Assembly (NCBI GenBank): GCA_020859995.1
Contig: JAJBVE010000162.1
Location: 1 to 43,261 of the forward strand
Source of the DNA: Clostridiales bacterium
Lineage (GTDB): Bacteria; Bacillota; Clostridia; Lachnospirales; Lachnospiraceae
DNA length: 43,261 nucleotides
Direction: 5' to 3'
A model generated the notes under the pieces. It ran no database searches. It had not been told where the DNA came from and saw only the letters and a program-made list of their open reading frames with translations. This document shows, in pieces, positions 18,176-26,757 of the stretch (position 1 is its first letter; the number at the start of each line of letters is the position of its first letter). Made by a program: the position numbers and the translations under genes.

Positions 18176-19000
18176 ATGCTTCGAGTAGGCGAGAAACAGG
18201 AGTTGACAGTTGTAAAAAAGACAGATTTTGGAATTTATCTGGGTGAGGAACAGGAGAAAGTCCTTCTCCCCAAAAAGGAAGTCCCGGAGGGTACGCAGAC
18301 TGGCGACCGCCTGATGGTGTTTTTATACCGGGATTCGAATGACCGTCTGATCGCGACGCGCAGGGAGCCGATGCTGACGGTCGGGAAGTTCGCAGTCCTG
18401 AAGGTGAAGGAAGTGGCGAAGATCGGCGCGTTCCTGGATTGGGGACTGGAGAAGGATCTGCTGCTGCCGTTCCATGAGCAGACGGTGAAGGTGAAAGAGG
18501 GCGAGGAGTGCCTGGCGGCGCTCTATGTGGACAGGAGCGGGAGACTCTGCGCGACCATGCGCGTCTATCCGTATCTTTATCACAACTCTCCTTACAATCC
18601 GGGCGATGAGGTGAGCGGCCGGGTCTATGAGACCAGCGGTAACTTTGGCACCTTTGTAGCCGTGGACGATAAGTATTCCGGACTGATTCCGCGGCGCGAG
18701 GGAGATCCGGGACTGAAGCCTGGCGACCGGATTCATGCGCGGGTGACCGGTGTGAAGGAGGACGGCAAGCTGGATTTAAGTGTCCGGGAGAAGGCGTATC
18801 TGCAGATGGATGAGGACGCCGAGATGGTGATGGGTGTGATTGAGGAGTACGCGGGCGTGCTTCCTTTCGACGACCGGGTGGATCCGGAGATTATCCGGCG
18901 CGAGTTCGGTCTGAGCAAAAATGCGTTTAAGCGCGCCGTCGGCCGCCTGATGAAGCAGGGGCGCGTCGAGATCCGCGACCGCAGGATTTACAAGTTATGA
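18176..19000 (+). CDS. cvfB: S1-domain RNA-binding protein, CvfB family
   Basis: 274 aa from the ATG at 18176, which has GAGGG a few bases upstream; the in-frame ATG at 18164 lacks a good RBS. Tandem S1-like OB folds (LRVGEKQELTVVKKTDFGIYL; then GKFAVLKVKEVAKIGAFLDWG; then GDEVSGRVYETSGNFGTFVAV) end in a winged-helix segment (RREFGLSKNAFKRAVGRLMKQG, about 243-264) with the closing IRDRRIYKL. This architecture matches CvfB/YitL, an RNA-binding protein implicated in virulence-factor regulation in staphylococci. Its role here is presumably RNA-related. Confidence 0.88.
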   Translation: MLRVGEKQELTVVKKTDFGIYLGEEQEKVLLPKKEVPEGTQTGDRLMVFLYRDSNDRLIATRREPMLTVGKFAVLKVKEVAKIGAFLDWGLEKDLLLPFHEQTVKVKEGEECLAALYVDRSGRLCATMRVYPYLYHNSPYNPGDEVSGRVYETSGNFGTFVAVDDKYSGLIPRREGDPGLKPGDRIHARVTGVKEDGKLDLSVREKAYLQMDEDAEMVMGVIEEYAGVLPFDDRVDPEIIRREFGLSKNAFKRAVGRLMKQGRVEIRDRRIYKL

Positions 19001-19101
19001 CTTAATGAACGCGAATTATGGAGTGGTTCGTGTGTTTATCGCAGGCATTATTACAGGTATCATCACAGCACAATGGAAACAAAGAATGGAGGACATCAGA
19101 C

Positions 19102-19476
19102 ATGAAAAAAGCGATCAGCACAGACAAGGCTCCGGCAGCGATCGGGCCGTATTCACAGGCGATTGAGACAGACGGATTTGTGTTTACTTCCGGCGTGATT
19201 CCGGTGGTTCCTGCGACGGGCGAAATCCCGGCCGGCGTGGAGGCGCAGGCAGAGCAGGCGTTTTCAAACCTGGCGGCGCTGCTGGAGGCTTCCGGCACCA
19301 GCATCGGGCAGGTAATTAAGACGACTGTATTTATTAAGGAAATGAATGATTTTGGCAAGATTAACGAGATCTATGCGAAATATTTTACCGGTGCATTTCC
19401 GGCACGTTCGTGTGTAGAAGTAGCGCGGCTGCCGAAGGATGTGCTTCTGGAAGTGGAGGCAATCGCGGTAAAATGA
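19102..19476 (+). CDS. ridA: RidA family reactive intermediate/imine deaminase
   Basis: 124 aa from the ATG at 19102, with GGAGGA at 19088-19093. The conserved elements TDKAPAAIGPYSQAI, FTSGVIPVVPATGEI and PARSCVEVARLPKD include the active-site arginine, and the sequence ends in LEVEAIAVK. RidA hydrolyses reactive 2-aminoacrylate and related enamines/imines made by PLP enzymes. Full length. Followed by two hairpins, so it ends its transcription unit. Confidence 0.93.
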   Translation: MKKAISTDKAPAAIGPYSQAIETDGFVFTSGVIPVVPATGEIPAGVEAQAEQAFSNLAALLEASGTSIGQVIKTTVFIKEMNDFGKINEIYAKYFTGAFPARSCVEVARLPKDVLLEVEAIAVK

Positions 19477-19489
19477 TAATACAAGGGAT

Positions 19490-19534
19490 CCAATGTCAGG
19501 AATGGAACGCTTGCGTTCCAATTCATGACATTGG
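19490..19534. repeat. Long hairpin after ridA
   Basis: CCAATGTCA (19490-19498) pairs with TGACATTGG (19526-19534), and the inner arms (GGAACGC/GCGTTCC) also pair. It makes a long imperfect palindrome without a T run. Confidence 0.65.
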
Positions 19535-19577
19535 AGACCGCAAAAACATGAGGAAGCAGCCATTTTTCGAAGAATCA

Positions 19578-19622
19578 GAAATAAGGGATCCTCCCGGCAT
19601 GCCGGGTCCCTCCTTATTTCAT
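19578..19622 (+). terminator. Rho-independent terminator
   Basis: GAAATAAGG...CCCGGC (19578 onward) pairs with GCCGGG...CCTTATTTC (to 19620). T-rich sequence lies in the arm and after it. It is almost symmetrical and may work in both directions. Confidence 0.7.
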
Positions 19623-19623
19623 T

Positions 19624-19700
19624 AAATGAGCGGATTTCGAATGTTTTTAGAATTTCGAGAGTGCGAAGCACGAAGGAATTCGCAGTATTATAGCTCATTT
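19624..19700 (+). repeat. Nested inverted-repeat element just before dnaE
   Basis: Outer arms AAATGAGC (19624-19631) and GCTCATTT (19693-19700) enclose inner arms GAATTTCG/CGAAGGAATTC and a GTGC-GAA-GCAC hairpin. The dnaE RBS (AAAGGAG, 19706-19712) comes right after. It could be a leader RNA structure or a small repeated element of the genome. Confidence 0.45.
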
Positions 19701-19717
19701 GGCAGAAAGGAGCCCCT

Positions 19718-22700
19718 TTGAATTTCACACATTTGCACGTCCATACGGAATATAGCCTTCTGGACGGATCGAACAAGATAAAAGAATATGTGAAGCGGGT
19801 GAAGGAGCTCGGGATGGACAGCGCGGCGATTACCGATCACGGTGCAATGTACGGTGTGATTGATTTTTACCGCGCGGCCAGGGCAGAGGGCATCCGGCCG
19901 ATTCTGGGCTGCGAGGTCTATGTCGCGCCGGGCTCCCGGTTTGACCGGGGCACGGGTAAGGACTCTTCTTCCCGCGAGTCGGATGATCGTTACTATCATC
20001 TGGTTTTGCTGGCGGAAAATAATACCGGCTATCAGAACCTGATGAAAATTGTCTCGAAGGGCTATGTCGAGGGCTTTTATTACAAACCGCGCGTGGACAT
20101 GGAGGTCTTGCGGACTTACCATGAGGGGATTATCGCGCTCAGTGCCTGCCTGGCGGGCGCGGTGCCGCGTTATCTGCAGCGGGGAATGTATGAGGAGGCC
20201 AAGGCGGCGGCCCGGGAGTACCTGGAAATTTTTGGAGAGGGCAATTATTTCCTGGAGCTGCAGGACCATGGGATTCCGGCGCAGAAGCTGGTGAATCAGC
20301 AGCTGGTGCGGATGAGCCAGGAGCTGGGGATTCCGCTGGTGGCGACCAACGATGTCCACTACACGTATGAGGAGGACGCGGCGGCGCATGACGTGCTGCT
20401 CTGTCTGCAGACGGGCAAAAAGCTGGCGGACGAGGATCGAATGCGCTATGAGGGCGGACAGTATTTTGTGAAATCGCCTGAACAGATGGCGGCGCTGTTT
20501 CCCTACGCGCCCCAGGCGCTGGAAAATACGCATAAAATTGCCGAGCGCTGTCAGGTAGAAATTGAGTTCGGTGTGACGAAGCTGCCGAAATTTGATGTGC
20601 CGGCTCCCTATACCTCCTGGGAATATCTGAACAAACTCTGCTCGGAAGGACTCGTAAAACGGTACGGAGACCGGGCGGAGGAGATTCGTCCGCGTCTGGA
20701 CTATGAGCTTTCCGTCATCCAGAAGATGGGATATGTGGATTATTTCCTGATTGTCTGGGATTTTATTCATTATGCGAGAGAACACGATATCATGGTCGGC
20801 CCCGGCAGAGGCTCGGCGGCCGGGAGCGTGGTGTCCTATACGCTTGGGATTACGCAGCTGGACCCGATTCGGTACAGCCTGCTTTTTGAGCGCTTTTTAA
20901 ACCCGGAGCGTGTGTCCATGCCCGATATCGACGTGGATTTCTGCTTCGAGCGGCGCCAGGAGGTCATTGACTATGTGGTGCGCAAATATGGCAAGGACCG
21001 CGTGGTACAGATCGTAACCTTCGGTACCCTGGCCGCGAGGGGCGTGATCCGCGATGTGGGGCGGGTGATGGATCTTCCCTACGCGCTCTGCGATTCGATT
21101 TCAAAAATGGTGCCGAAGGAGCTGGATATCACGCTTGACAAAGCCCTGGAGATGAGTCAGGAGCTGCGTAAATTATACGAAAGTGACGAACAGGTTCACG
21201 AACTGATTGATATGTCAAAGCGCCTGGAGGGGCTTCCGCGCCACACCTCGATGCATGCGGCCGGCGTCGTGATCAGCCAGAAAAGCGTGGATGAGTACGT
21301 GCCGCTTTCAAGGGCTTCTGACGGCACGATTACGACCCAGTTCACCATGACGACGCTGGAAGAGCTGGGACTTCTGAAAATGGACTTCCTGGGACTGCGG
21401 ACCCTGACGGTGATTCAAAACGCGGTCAAGCTGGCTGAGGCCAGCAGCGGGCGTAAGATCAACATTGATGAGATCGACTTTGATGACAAGGCGGTCTATG
21501 ATTCTCTGGCCACCGGAAAGACGGATGGCGTGTTTCAGCTGGAAAGCACGGGCATGAAGAATTTCATGAAGGAGCTTAAACCAGGCAATCTGGAGGATGT
21601 CGTCGCCGGAATTTCCCTGTACCGGCCGGGCCCGATGGACTTTATTCCGAAATATATTTACGGCAAAAATCATCCCGAGGATATTACCTATGACTGTCCG
21701 CAGCTGGAGCCGATCCTGAAGCCGACCTACGGCTGTATCGTTTATCAGGAGCAGGTTATGCAGATCGTGCGTGAACTGGGCGGCTACACGCTGGGGCGCA
21801 GCGACCTGGTCCGCCGTGCGATGTCCAAGAAAAAGGCTTCTGTGATGGCGAAGGAGCGGCAGAATTTTGTCTACGGCAACGCAGAAGAAGGCGTGCCGGG
21901 CTGCATCGCCAACGGGATTGACGAGAAAACAGCGAATAAGATTTTCGATGAGATGACCGATTTCGCGCGCTACGCGTTCAACAAGTCGCACGGCGCCGCT
22001 TACGCGGTAGTCTCCTACGAGACCGCCTGGCTGAAATATTATTATCCCGTCGAATACATGGCCGCGCTGATGACCTCCGTGATTGACAATCCGGGCAAGG
22101 TGGCCGAGTATACGCTGACCTGCAAGCATATGGGGATTGAGATCCTGCCGCCGGATATTAATACATGTGTGAGTACGTTTTCGGTGGAGATTGTGAATCG
22201 GGGCTCCTCTGAGAAAACTTCCGCTGCCAGGCAGAACGATGCGGAAACTGGTGCGAACAGCAGTGCACAGAGCATTGCGGAGCGCGGTGCGAAGGATAAT
22301 GCGCAAAATGATGAGCCAGGCGATGCAAAGAGCAATGCGCAAAATAATGAGCCAGACGATGCAAAGAGTAATGCGCAAAATAATGAGCCGGACGATGCGA
22401 AGAGTGATGCGCAGAAAGCCGGGAAAAACGCGGAACCCCGCAACCGGATTCGCTATGCTTTAAGCGCCATCAAGAGCATCGGCCGTCCGGTCATCGACGG
22501 CGTGGTGGCCGAGCGGGAGCGGGGCGGCCCGTTCCGCAGCCTGCAGAATTTTATCGAGCGTGTCAGCGGCAATAAAGATGTTACTAAACGTACGCTGGAG
22601 GCTTTGATCAAGGCCGGCGCGATGGACTGCTTCGGCAATACGCGCAAGCAGATGCTGATGGGCTATCCGACCATCATGGATCAGGTGGCTGCCCAGAAAA

Positions 22701-23710
22701 AGGACTCCGTCTCCGGGCAGATGTCCCTGTTTGACCTGCTGGGTGAGGAGGAAAAAGAAAAATTTGAGAGCAAGCTGCCGGATGTCGGGGAGTTTGACAA
22801 GGAGCAGCTGCTGGCTTTTGAAAAGGAAGTGCTGGGCATCTACATCAGCGGCCATCCGCTGGAGCGCTATGAAGAAAAATGGCGCAGAACGATTTCGAAT
22901 GTTACGACGGATTTTCAGCTGGATGAGGAGACCGGCCTACCGCACGTCAGGGACGGCGCGAGGGCCGTGGTCGGCGGAATGATCACAAACCGGACGATCA
23001 AGTACACGAAGAAAAATCAGACCATGGCGTTCCTGACTCTGGAAGATTTGGTTGGTACGGTCGAGGTGGTGGTGTTTCCGCGGGATTATGAAACTTACAG
23101 TCAGTATCTGACAGATGATAATAAAATATTCGTGCGCGGCCGCGCTGACTGCCAGGACGATAAGCCGGGCAAGCTGATCAGCGAGCGCATCTGGCCGTTT
23201 GAGCAGAGCGGCGCGGGCGCTGGGGACGGTGCTGCGGATGAAAGATATAGGACTGGCGGGGCTTCCTATGGAGGAACAGCAGCAAATGCGTCCGCCGGTT
23301 ATGGTTATGGATATGCAGAGAATGCAGATGCAGCCTATGGGCGTGCCCCTGCGAATGAGTATCCGGAAAACAGGCCGGGAGGAAACGCTGCATTATCCGG
23401 CCGCCCGAACGCATCCGGCGGAAGCAGCGGCAGATCCCGTAACAGTTACGCTCCGCCCCGCCCGAGGGGGAACGGCCGTGAGCTCTGGGTGCAGTTTGCC
23501 GACAAGCAGGAATACGCGCAGAAGGAGTCACAGCTGTTTGATGTGCTGCGAAAGAGCGAGGGTGAGGATTATGTTGTGATCTATGTGCGCAGCGAGCGCG
23601 CGGTGCGGCATCTTGGCGAGAACTGGGCGGTGGACGCGAATGAAGAACTGGTTGCTTCCCTGCAGGAAATATTCGGGGCGGAGAACGTAAAATTTGTGCA
23701 AAAAAGATAA
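19718..23710 (+). CDS. dnaE: DNA polymerase III subunit alpha (DnaE)
   Basis: 1330 aa, longer than the usual 1100-1180. Starts at TTG 19718, five bases after AAAGGAG, giving NFTHLHVHTEYSLLDGSNKI, the PHP domain start. Catalytic aspartates are in PDIDVDF (about 402-408), and the palm continues with LLKMDFLGLRTL. The HhH region (NRIRYALSAIKSIG) is followed by an OB fold (DGARAVVGGMITNRTIKYTKKN). Two inserts explain the extra length: an acidic, Asn/Ala-rich repeat block (about 827-908, with three 12-residue repeats) before the HhH region, and a Gly/Ala/Tyr-rich block (about 1162-1250) between the OB fold and the C-terminus. It replicates DNA; low-GC Gram-positives also carry PolC, which is not in this window. 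Confidence 0.95.
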   Translation: MNFTHLHVHTEYSLLDGSNKIKEYVKRVKELGMDSAAITDHGAMYGVIDFYRAARAEGIRPILGCEVYVAPGSRFDRGTGKDSSSRESDDRYYHLVLLAENNTGYQNLMKIVSKGYVEGFYYKPRVDMEVLRTYHEGIIALSACLAGAVPRYLQRGMYEEAKAAAREYLEIFGEGNYFLELQDHGIPAQKLVNQQLVRMSQELGIPLVATNDVHYTYEEDAAAHDVLLCLQTGKKLADEDRMRYEGGQYFVKSPEQMAALFPYAPQALENTHKIAERCQVEIEFGVTKLPKFDVPAPYTSWEYLNKLCSEGLVKRYGDRAEEIRPRLDYELSVIQKMGYVDYFLIVWDFIHYAREHDIMVGPGRGSAAGSVVSYTLGITQLDPIRYSLLFERFLNPERVSMPDIDVDFCFERRQEVIDYVVRKYGKDRVVQIVTFGTLAARGVIRDVGRVMDLPYALCDSISKMVPKELDITLDKALEMSQELRKLYESDEQVHELIDMSKRLEGLPRHTSMHAAGVVISQKSVDEYVPLSRASDGTITTQFTMTTLEELGLLKMDFLGLRTLTVIQNAVKLAEASSGRKINIDEIDFDDKAVYDSLATGKTDGVFQLESTGMKNFMKELKPGNLEDVVAGISLYRPGPMDFIPKYIYGKNHPEDITYDCPQLEPILKPTYGCIVYQEQVMQIVRELGGYTLGRSDLVRRAMSKKKASVMAKERQNFVYGNAEEGVPGCIANGIDEKTANKIFDEMTDFARYAFNKSHGAAYAVVSYETAWLKYYYPVEYMAALMTSVIDNPGKVAEYTLTCKHMGIEILPPDINTCVSTFSVEIVNRGSSEKTSAARQNDAETGANSSAQSIAERGAKDNAQNDEPGDAKSNAQNNEPDDAKSNAQNNEPDDAKSDAQKAGKNAEPRNRIRYALSAIKSIGRPVIDGVVAERERGGPFRSLQNFIERVSGNKDVTKRTLEALIKAGAMDCFGNTRKQMLMGYPTIMDQVAAQKKDSVSGQMSLFDLLGEEEKEKFESKLPDVGEFDKEQLLAFEKEVLGIYISGHPLERYEEKWRRTISNVTTDFQLDEETGLPHVRDGARAVVGGMITNRTIKYTKKNQTMAFLTLEDLVGTVEVVVFPRDYETYSQYLTDDNKIFVRGRADCQDDKPGKLISERIWPFEQSGAGAGDGAADERYRTGGASYGGTAANASAGYGYGYAENADAAYGRAPANEYPENRPGGNAALSGRPNASGGSSGRSRNSYAPPRPRGNGRELWVQFADKQEYAQKESQLFDVLRKSEGEDYVVIYVRSERAVRHLGENWAVDANEELVASLQEIFGAENVKFVQKR
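22307..22414 (+). repeat. Three 36-bp in-frame tandem repeats inside dnaE
   Basis: Each 36-bp unit encodes NNEPDDAKSNAQ or a near variant. A partial fourth unit (AKDNAQ) precedes them. Frame is preserved. Confidence 0.85.
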
Positions 23711-23978
23711 GGAACTGGCAGCTGATTGTTCTTTTGGCCGCGATGTTATCGGCTTTCAAAGAAATACTGCAAAATTATAACTGGCACCCTTTGTCCTTTA
23801 CAAACAGAAAAAAATGGATTAGAATGAATTTCAGCTGAGCCTTTTGCCGTAACAGTTTCGTAACTGTTCAGCGTCTTTGTGGCTGCGCAGTTTCCGGCTG
23901 CGAAGACAGGCAATGGCTGCGAATGAGCAGAATAAAAGACCGCAGATACGCACAGCAGACGTACAGGAGGAAATTGTT

Positions 23979-24953
23979 ATGGCGAAAAAGGTAGAGACGA
24001 TCGGCGTACTGACAAGCGGCGGAGACGCGCCGGGCATGAATCCGGCCATACGCGCCGTTGTGCGCAAGGCGTTGTCACAGGGCGTGAAGGTAAAGGGAAT
24101 TTATCAGGGGTACAAGGGCCTGTTAAATGAAGAAATAGAAGATCTGGACGCGAGAAGCGTTTCGGACACGATTTCCAAGGGAGGCACGATTCTCTACACG
24201 GCCCGCTGTATGGAATTCATGACAAAGGAAGGGCAGGACGAGGGCGCGGAAGTCTGTCGGAAGCATGGTATAGACGGACTGGTCGTGATCGGCGGAGACG
24301 GTTCCTTCCGGGGCGCGCAGCAGATGGCGGCCAGAGGGATTAATACAATCGGCGTGCCCGGCACAATCGACCTGGATATTGCCTGTACAGATTATACGAT
24401 AGGATTTGACACCGCGGTGAATACCGCGATGGATGCGATCGATAAGGTTCGGGATACCTCGACCTCCCACGAGCGCTGCAGTATCATTGAAGTGATGGGC
24501 CGTAATGCCGGTTATATCGCTCTGTGGTGCGGGATCGCGAACGGCGCGGAGGATATCCTTCTGCCCGAGCAGTATGATTATGACGAGCAGGTGCTGATCA
24601 ACAATATTATTAACAATCGGAAGCGCGGGAAAAAGCACCACATCATCATCAACGCGGAGGGTATCGGACACTCCACGAGTATGGCGAGACGTATTGAGGC
24701 CGCGACCGGCATGGAGACGAGAGCTACCATCCTCGGACATCTGCAGCGCGGCGGCAGCCCGACCTGCCGGGACCGCGTGTACGGCTCCATGATGGGAGCG
24801 ATGGCCGCCGATCTTCTGATAGAAGGAAAATCAAACCGGGTAGTCGCCTACAAAAATGGCGCTTATGTAGATTACGACATCGACGAGGCACTTGCGATGC
24901 AGAAAGAGCTCCCGGAATACATGGTGCGCGTGGCAAAGGCCATGCAGATCTGA
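23979..24953 (+). CDS. pfkA: 6-phosphofructokinase
   Basis: 324 aa from the ATG at 23979 with CAGGAGG upstream; the open frame to 23877 is not part of the protein. ATP-type signature GGDGS (105-109; the second glycine is the ATP marker where PPi enzymes have Asp). The active-site loop reads PGTIDLD (127-133) with catalytic Asp131; the residue after it is Leu instead of the usual Asn. Substrate-binding MGRNAGYIA is present. It phosphorylates fructose-6-phosphate in glycolysis. The 268-bp gap from dnaE includes AACAGTT-TCGT-AACTGTT, a small hairpin at about 23844-23861. Confidence 0.95.
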   Translation: MAKKVETIGVLTSGGDAPGMNPAIRAVVRKALSQGVKVKGIYQGYKGLLNEEIEDLDARSVSDTISKGGTILYTARCMEFMTKEGQDEGAEVCRKHGIDGLVVIGGDGSFRGAQQMAARGINTIGVPGTIDLDIACTDYTIGFDTAVNTAMDAIDKVRDTSTSHERCSIIEVMGRNAGYIALWCGIANGAEDILLPEQYDYDEQVLINNIINNRKRGKKHHIIINAEGIGHSTSMARRIEAATGMETRATILGHLQRGGSPTCRDRVYGSMMGAMAADLLIEGKSNRVVAYKNGAYVDYDIDEALAMQKELPEYMVRVAKAMQI

Positions 24954-25001
24954 GAGAAGAAACGTGCGGATGGAATGAATCCAGACCGCAGGTGGACGAA
25001 T

Positions 25002-25943
25002 ATGGAAATAATTACAAGTACAGCAAATGCCCGGGTGAAGCAGCTGATTCAGCTTCAGAAAAAGGCGAAGGCACGCGATGAACAGGATGTGTTCGTGGTG
25101 GAAGGCATCAAGATGTTTCGGGAAATTCCATCGGAACGTCTTGTGCAGCTATTTGTATCGGAGAGTTTTTACCGGGATAACGAGTCGATTTTAAAGAACG
25201 GCAGACCGCTGACGCTGCTGTCGGATCATGTATTTGAAAGCGTGTCGGATACAAGGACTCCGCAGGGAGTCCTTGCTCTTGTACGGCAGTATCATTACGG
25301 GCTGGAGGATTTACTGGGCAGGAGTGCCCCGGGTTCTGGTTCTTCTCGTGCATCAGCGCAGTGCGAAGCTTATTTTGGAGCGCCCCTCGGATCCGCACAG
25401 TCTGGATGGACTGCTGCGGAAAAAACAAGAATGAAATCCATGGCGGAGAAACCGCTTGTACTGGCACTGGAAAACCTGCAGGATCCCGGCAATCTCGGCA
25501 CCATCCTGCGCACGGCGGAAGGAGCCGGCGTGACAGGCATTTTGCTCGGTCCCGGGTGCACGGATATTTACAATTCCAAAGTGATTCGCTCCACCATGGG
25601 GTCCGTTTATCGGATGCCTTTTTATTATACGGACGATTTACGGCGGGACATTCTCGCGCTGCGGGAAAAAGGTGTGTGCTGGCACGCGGCGCATCTGGAG
25701 GGCAGCGTTCCCTACGATGAGGCAGATTACCGCGGTCCGTCCGGCATATTAATAGGAAACGAAAGCAAGGGCCTCACCGCAGAGACCGCGGCACTCGCCG
25801 ACCGGCGCGTCCGCATTCCCATGTGTGGCCAGGTGGAGTCTTTGAATGCCGCCGTGGCGGCGTCGATTCTTGTCTACGAGGCCAGCCGGCAGCGGCGGAA
25901 TATGGCGGAAAAGAGCACCGAAAAGATACTGCGGAAGTGGTAG
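25002..25943 (+). CDS. TrmH/SpoU family RNA 2'-O-methyltransferase
   Basis: 313 aa from the ATG at 25002; the in-frame ATG at 24975 would add nine residues with no family match. An N-terminal substrate-binding domain (TSTANARVKQLIQLQKKAK...FVVEGIKMF) is followed by the SPOUT knot with motif 1 NLQDPGNLGTILRTAEG (about 158-174), motif 2 ILIGNESKGLT and motif 3 IPMCGQVESLNAAVAASIL. It is RlmB/TsnR-like and probably methylates 23S rRNA; the exact nucleotide is unknown. A Ser/Ala/Gly-rich linker (about 105-148) between the domains is much longer than usual. It follows pfkA by 48 bp and may share its transcript. Confidence 0.9.
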   Translation: MEIITSTANARVKQLIQLQKKAKARDEQDVFVVEGIKMFREIPSERLVQLFVSESFYRDNESILKNGRPLTLLSDHVFESVSDTRTPQGVLALVRQYHYGLEDLLGRSAPGSGSSRASAQCEAYFGAPLGSAQSGWTAAEKTRMKSMAEKPLVLALENLQDPGNLGTILRTAEGAGVTGILLGPGCTDIYNSKVIRSTMGSVYRMPFYYTDDLRRDILALREKGVCWHAAHLEGSVPYDEADYRGPSGILIGNESKGLTAETAALADRRVRIPMCGQVESLNAAVAASILVYEASRQRRNMAEKSTEKILRKW

Positions 25944-25996
25944 AAAATAGAATTCGCTTAAGAAGAAATGCTGAGTCAGGAAAATGAAAAAACGCA

Positions 25997-26025
25997 TTGA
26001 CAGAACGTATGTTCGATAGTATAAT
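25997..26025 (+). promoter_or_regulatory. Consensus promoter with LexA-like operator for greA-uvrC
   Basis: Perfect TTGACA (25997-26002), 17-bp spacer, perfect TATAAT (26020-26025). The spacer contains GAACGTATGTTC (26003-26014), which matches the core of the Gram-positive LexA/DinR box (CGAACRNRYGTTYC) at all 12 central positions. LexA bound here would block RNA polymerase. The leader to greA is about 220 nt, A-rich and without an obvious gene; it holds a short direct repeat of GAAAAGCTGC near 26107-26130. Confidence 0.8.
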
Positions 26026-26253
26026 CTGTTTTATAGAATACGCATAAACGAAATACAAAAAAACAACAGAAAAAATAGTAGAGAAATAACAGAAGACAAT
26101 AACGAATGAAAAGCTGCGGATGAAAAGCTGCAGAAATGCGTTATAAAAACGAAATCAGGAAACATAAAAATACGAAATGGATAATTTTAAGATAAAAAGA
26201 TAAGAAATATGTAAAGTTTAAGAAAGAAATAAGTAGAAAGAAGGCATTTTTCA

Positions 26254-26757
26254 ATGGGAGAGCAATTAACAGAATCCGATGTAAAGAAAATCAAGGAAGA
26301 GATCGAATACCGCAAGCTGGTGGTGCGCAAGCAGGAGATCGAGGCAGTCAAGGAAGCCCGCGCACACGGCGACCTGAGTGAGAATTTTGAGTATCATGAG
26401 GCGAAAAAGGATAAAAACAGCAACGAGAGCCGTATCCGCTATCTGGAGCGGATGCTGAAGACAGCGCATGTGATTTCGGATAAGTCTAAAGACGACGAGG
26501 TCGGGATCCACAATAAGGTGGAGGTTTACGTAGAGGAAGACGATGAGACCGAGGTCTATCGGATTGTCACGTCCATCCGAGGAAACTCTCTGGACGGCAG
26601 GATCAGCATTGAGTCCCCGATGGGGAAAGCACTGTTGGGTCATAAGGTCGGCGACCGTGTGTATATTCAGGTTAATGAGAATTATGGATATTATGTGGTG
26701 ATCCGCAGCATTGACAAGACGGCGGATGAGGATGACGAGGAGATGCGGAAATATTGA
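26254..26757 (+). CDS. greA: Transcription elongation factor GreA
   Basis: 167 aa, usual length. N-terminal coiled coil with the tip motif [12 protein letters not shown] (Asp40 and Glu43 are the acidic residues that stimulate RNA-polymerase cleavage), then the FKBP-like C-terminal domain ([20 protein letters not shown]). It rescues backtracked RNA polymerase. uvrC starts inside its stop codon region (TTGA overlap), so the two are translated from one mRNA. Transcription likely starts at the LexA-box promoter about 230 bp upstream. Confidence 0.95.
   Translation: MGEQLTESDVKKIKEEIEYRKLVVRKQEIEAVKEARAHGDLSENFEYHEAKKDKNSNESRIRYLERMLKTAHVISDKSKDDEVGIHNKVEVYVEEDDETEVYRIVTSIRGNSLDGRISIESPMGKALLGHKVGDRVYIQVNENYGYYVVIRSIDKTADEDDEEMRKY

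Noticed and set aside
21308-22378. 356-aa minus-strand open frame
   Set aside because: Antisense to dnaE, with biased repeat sequence caused by the dnaE insert; no family features.
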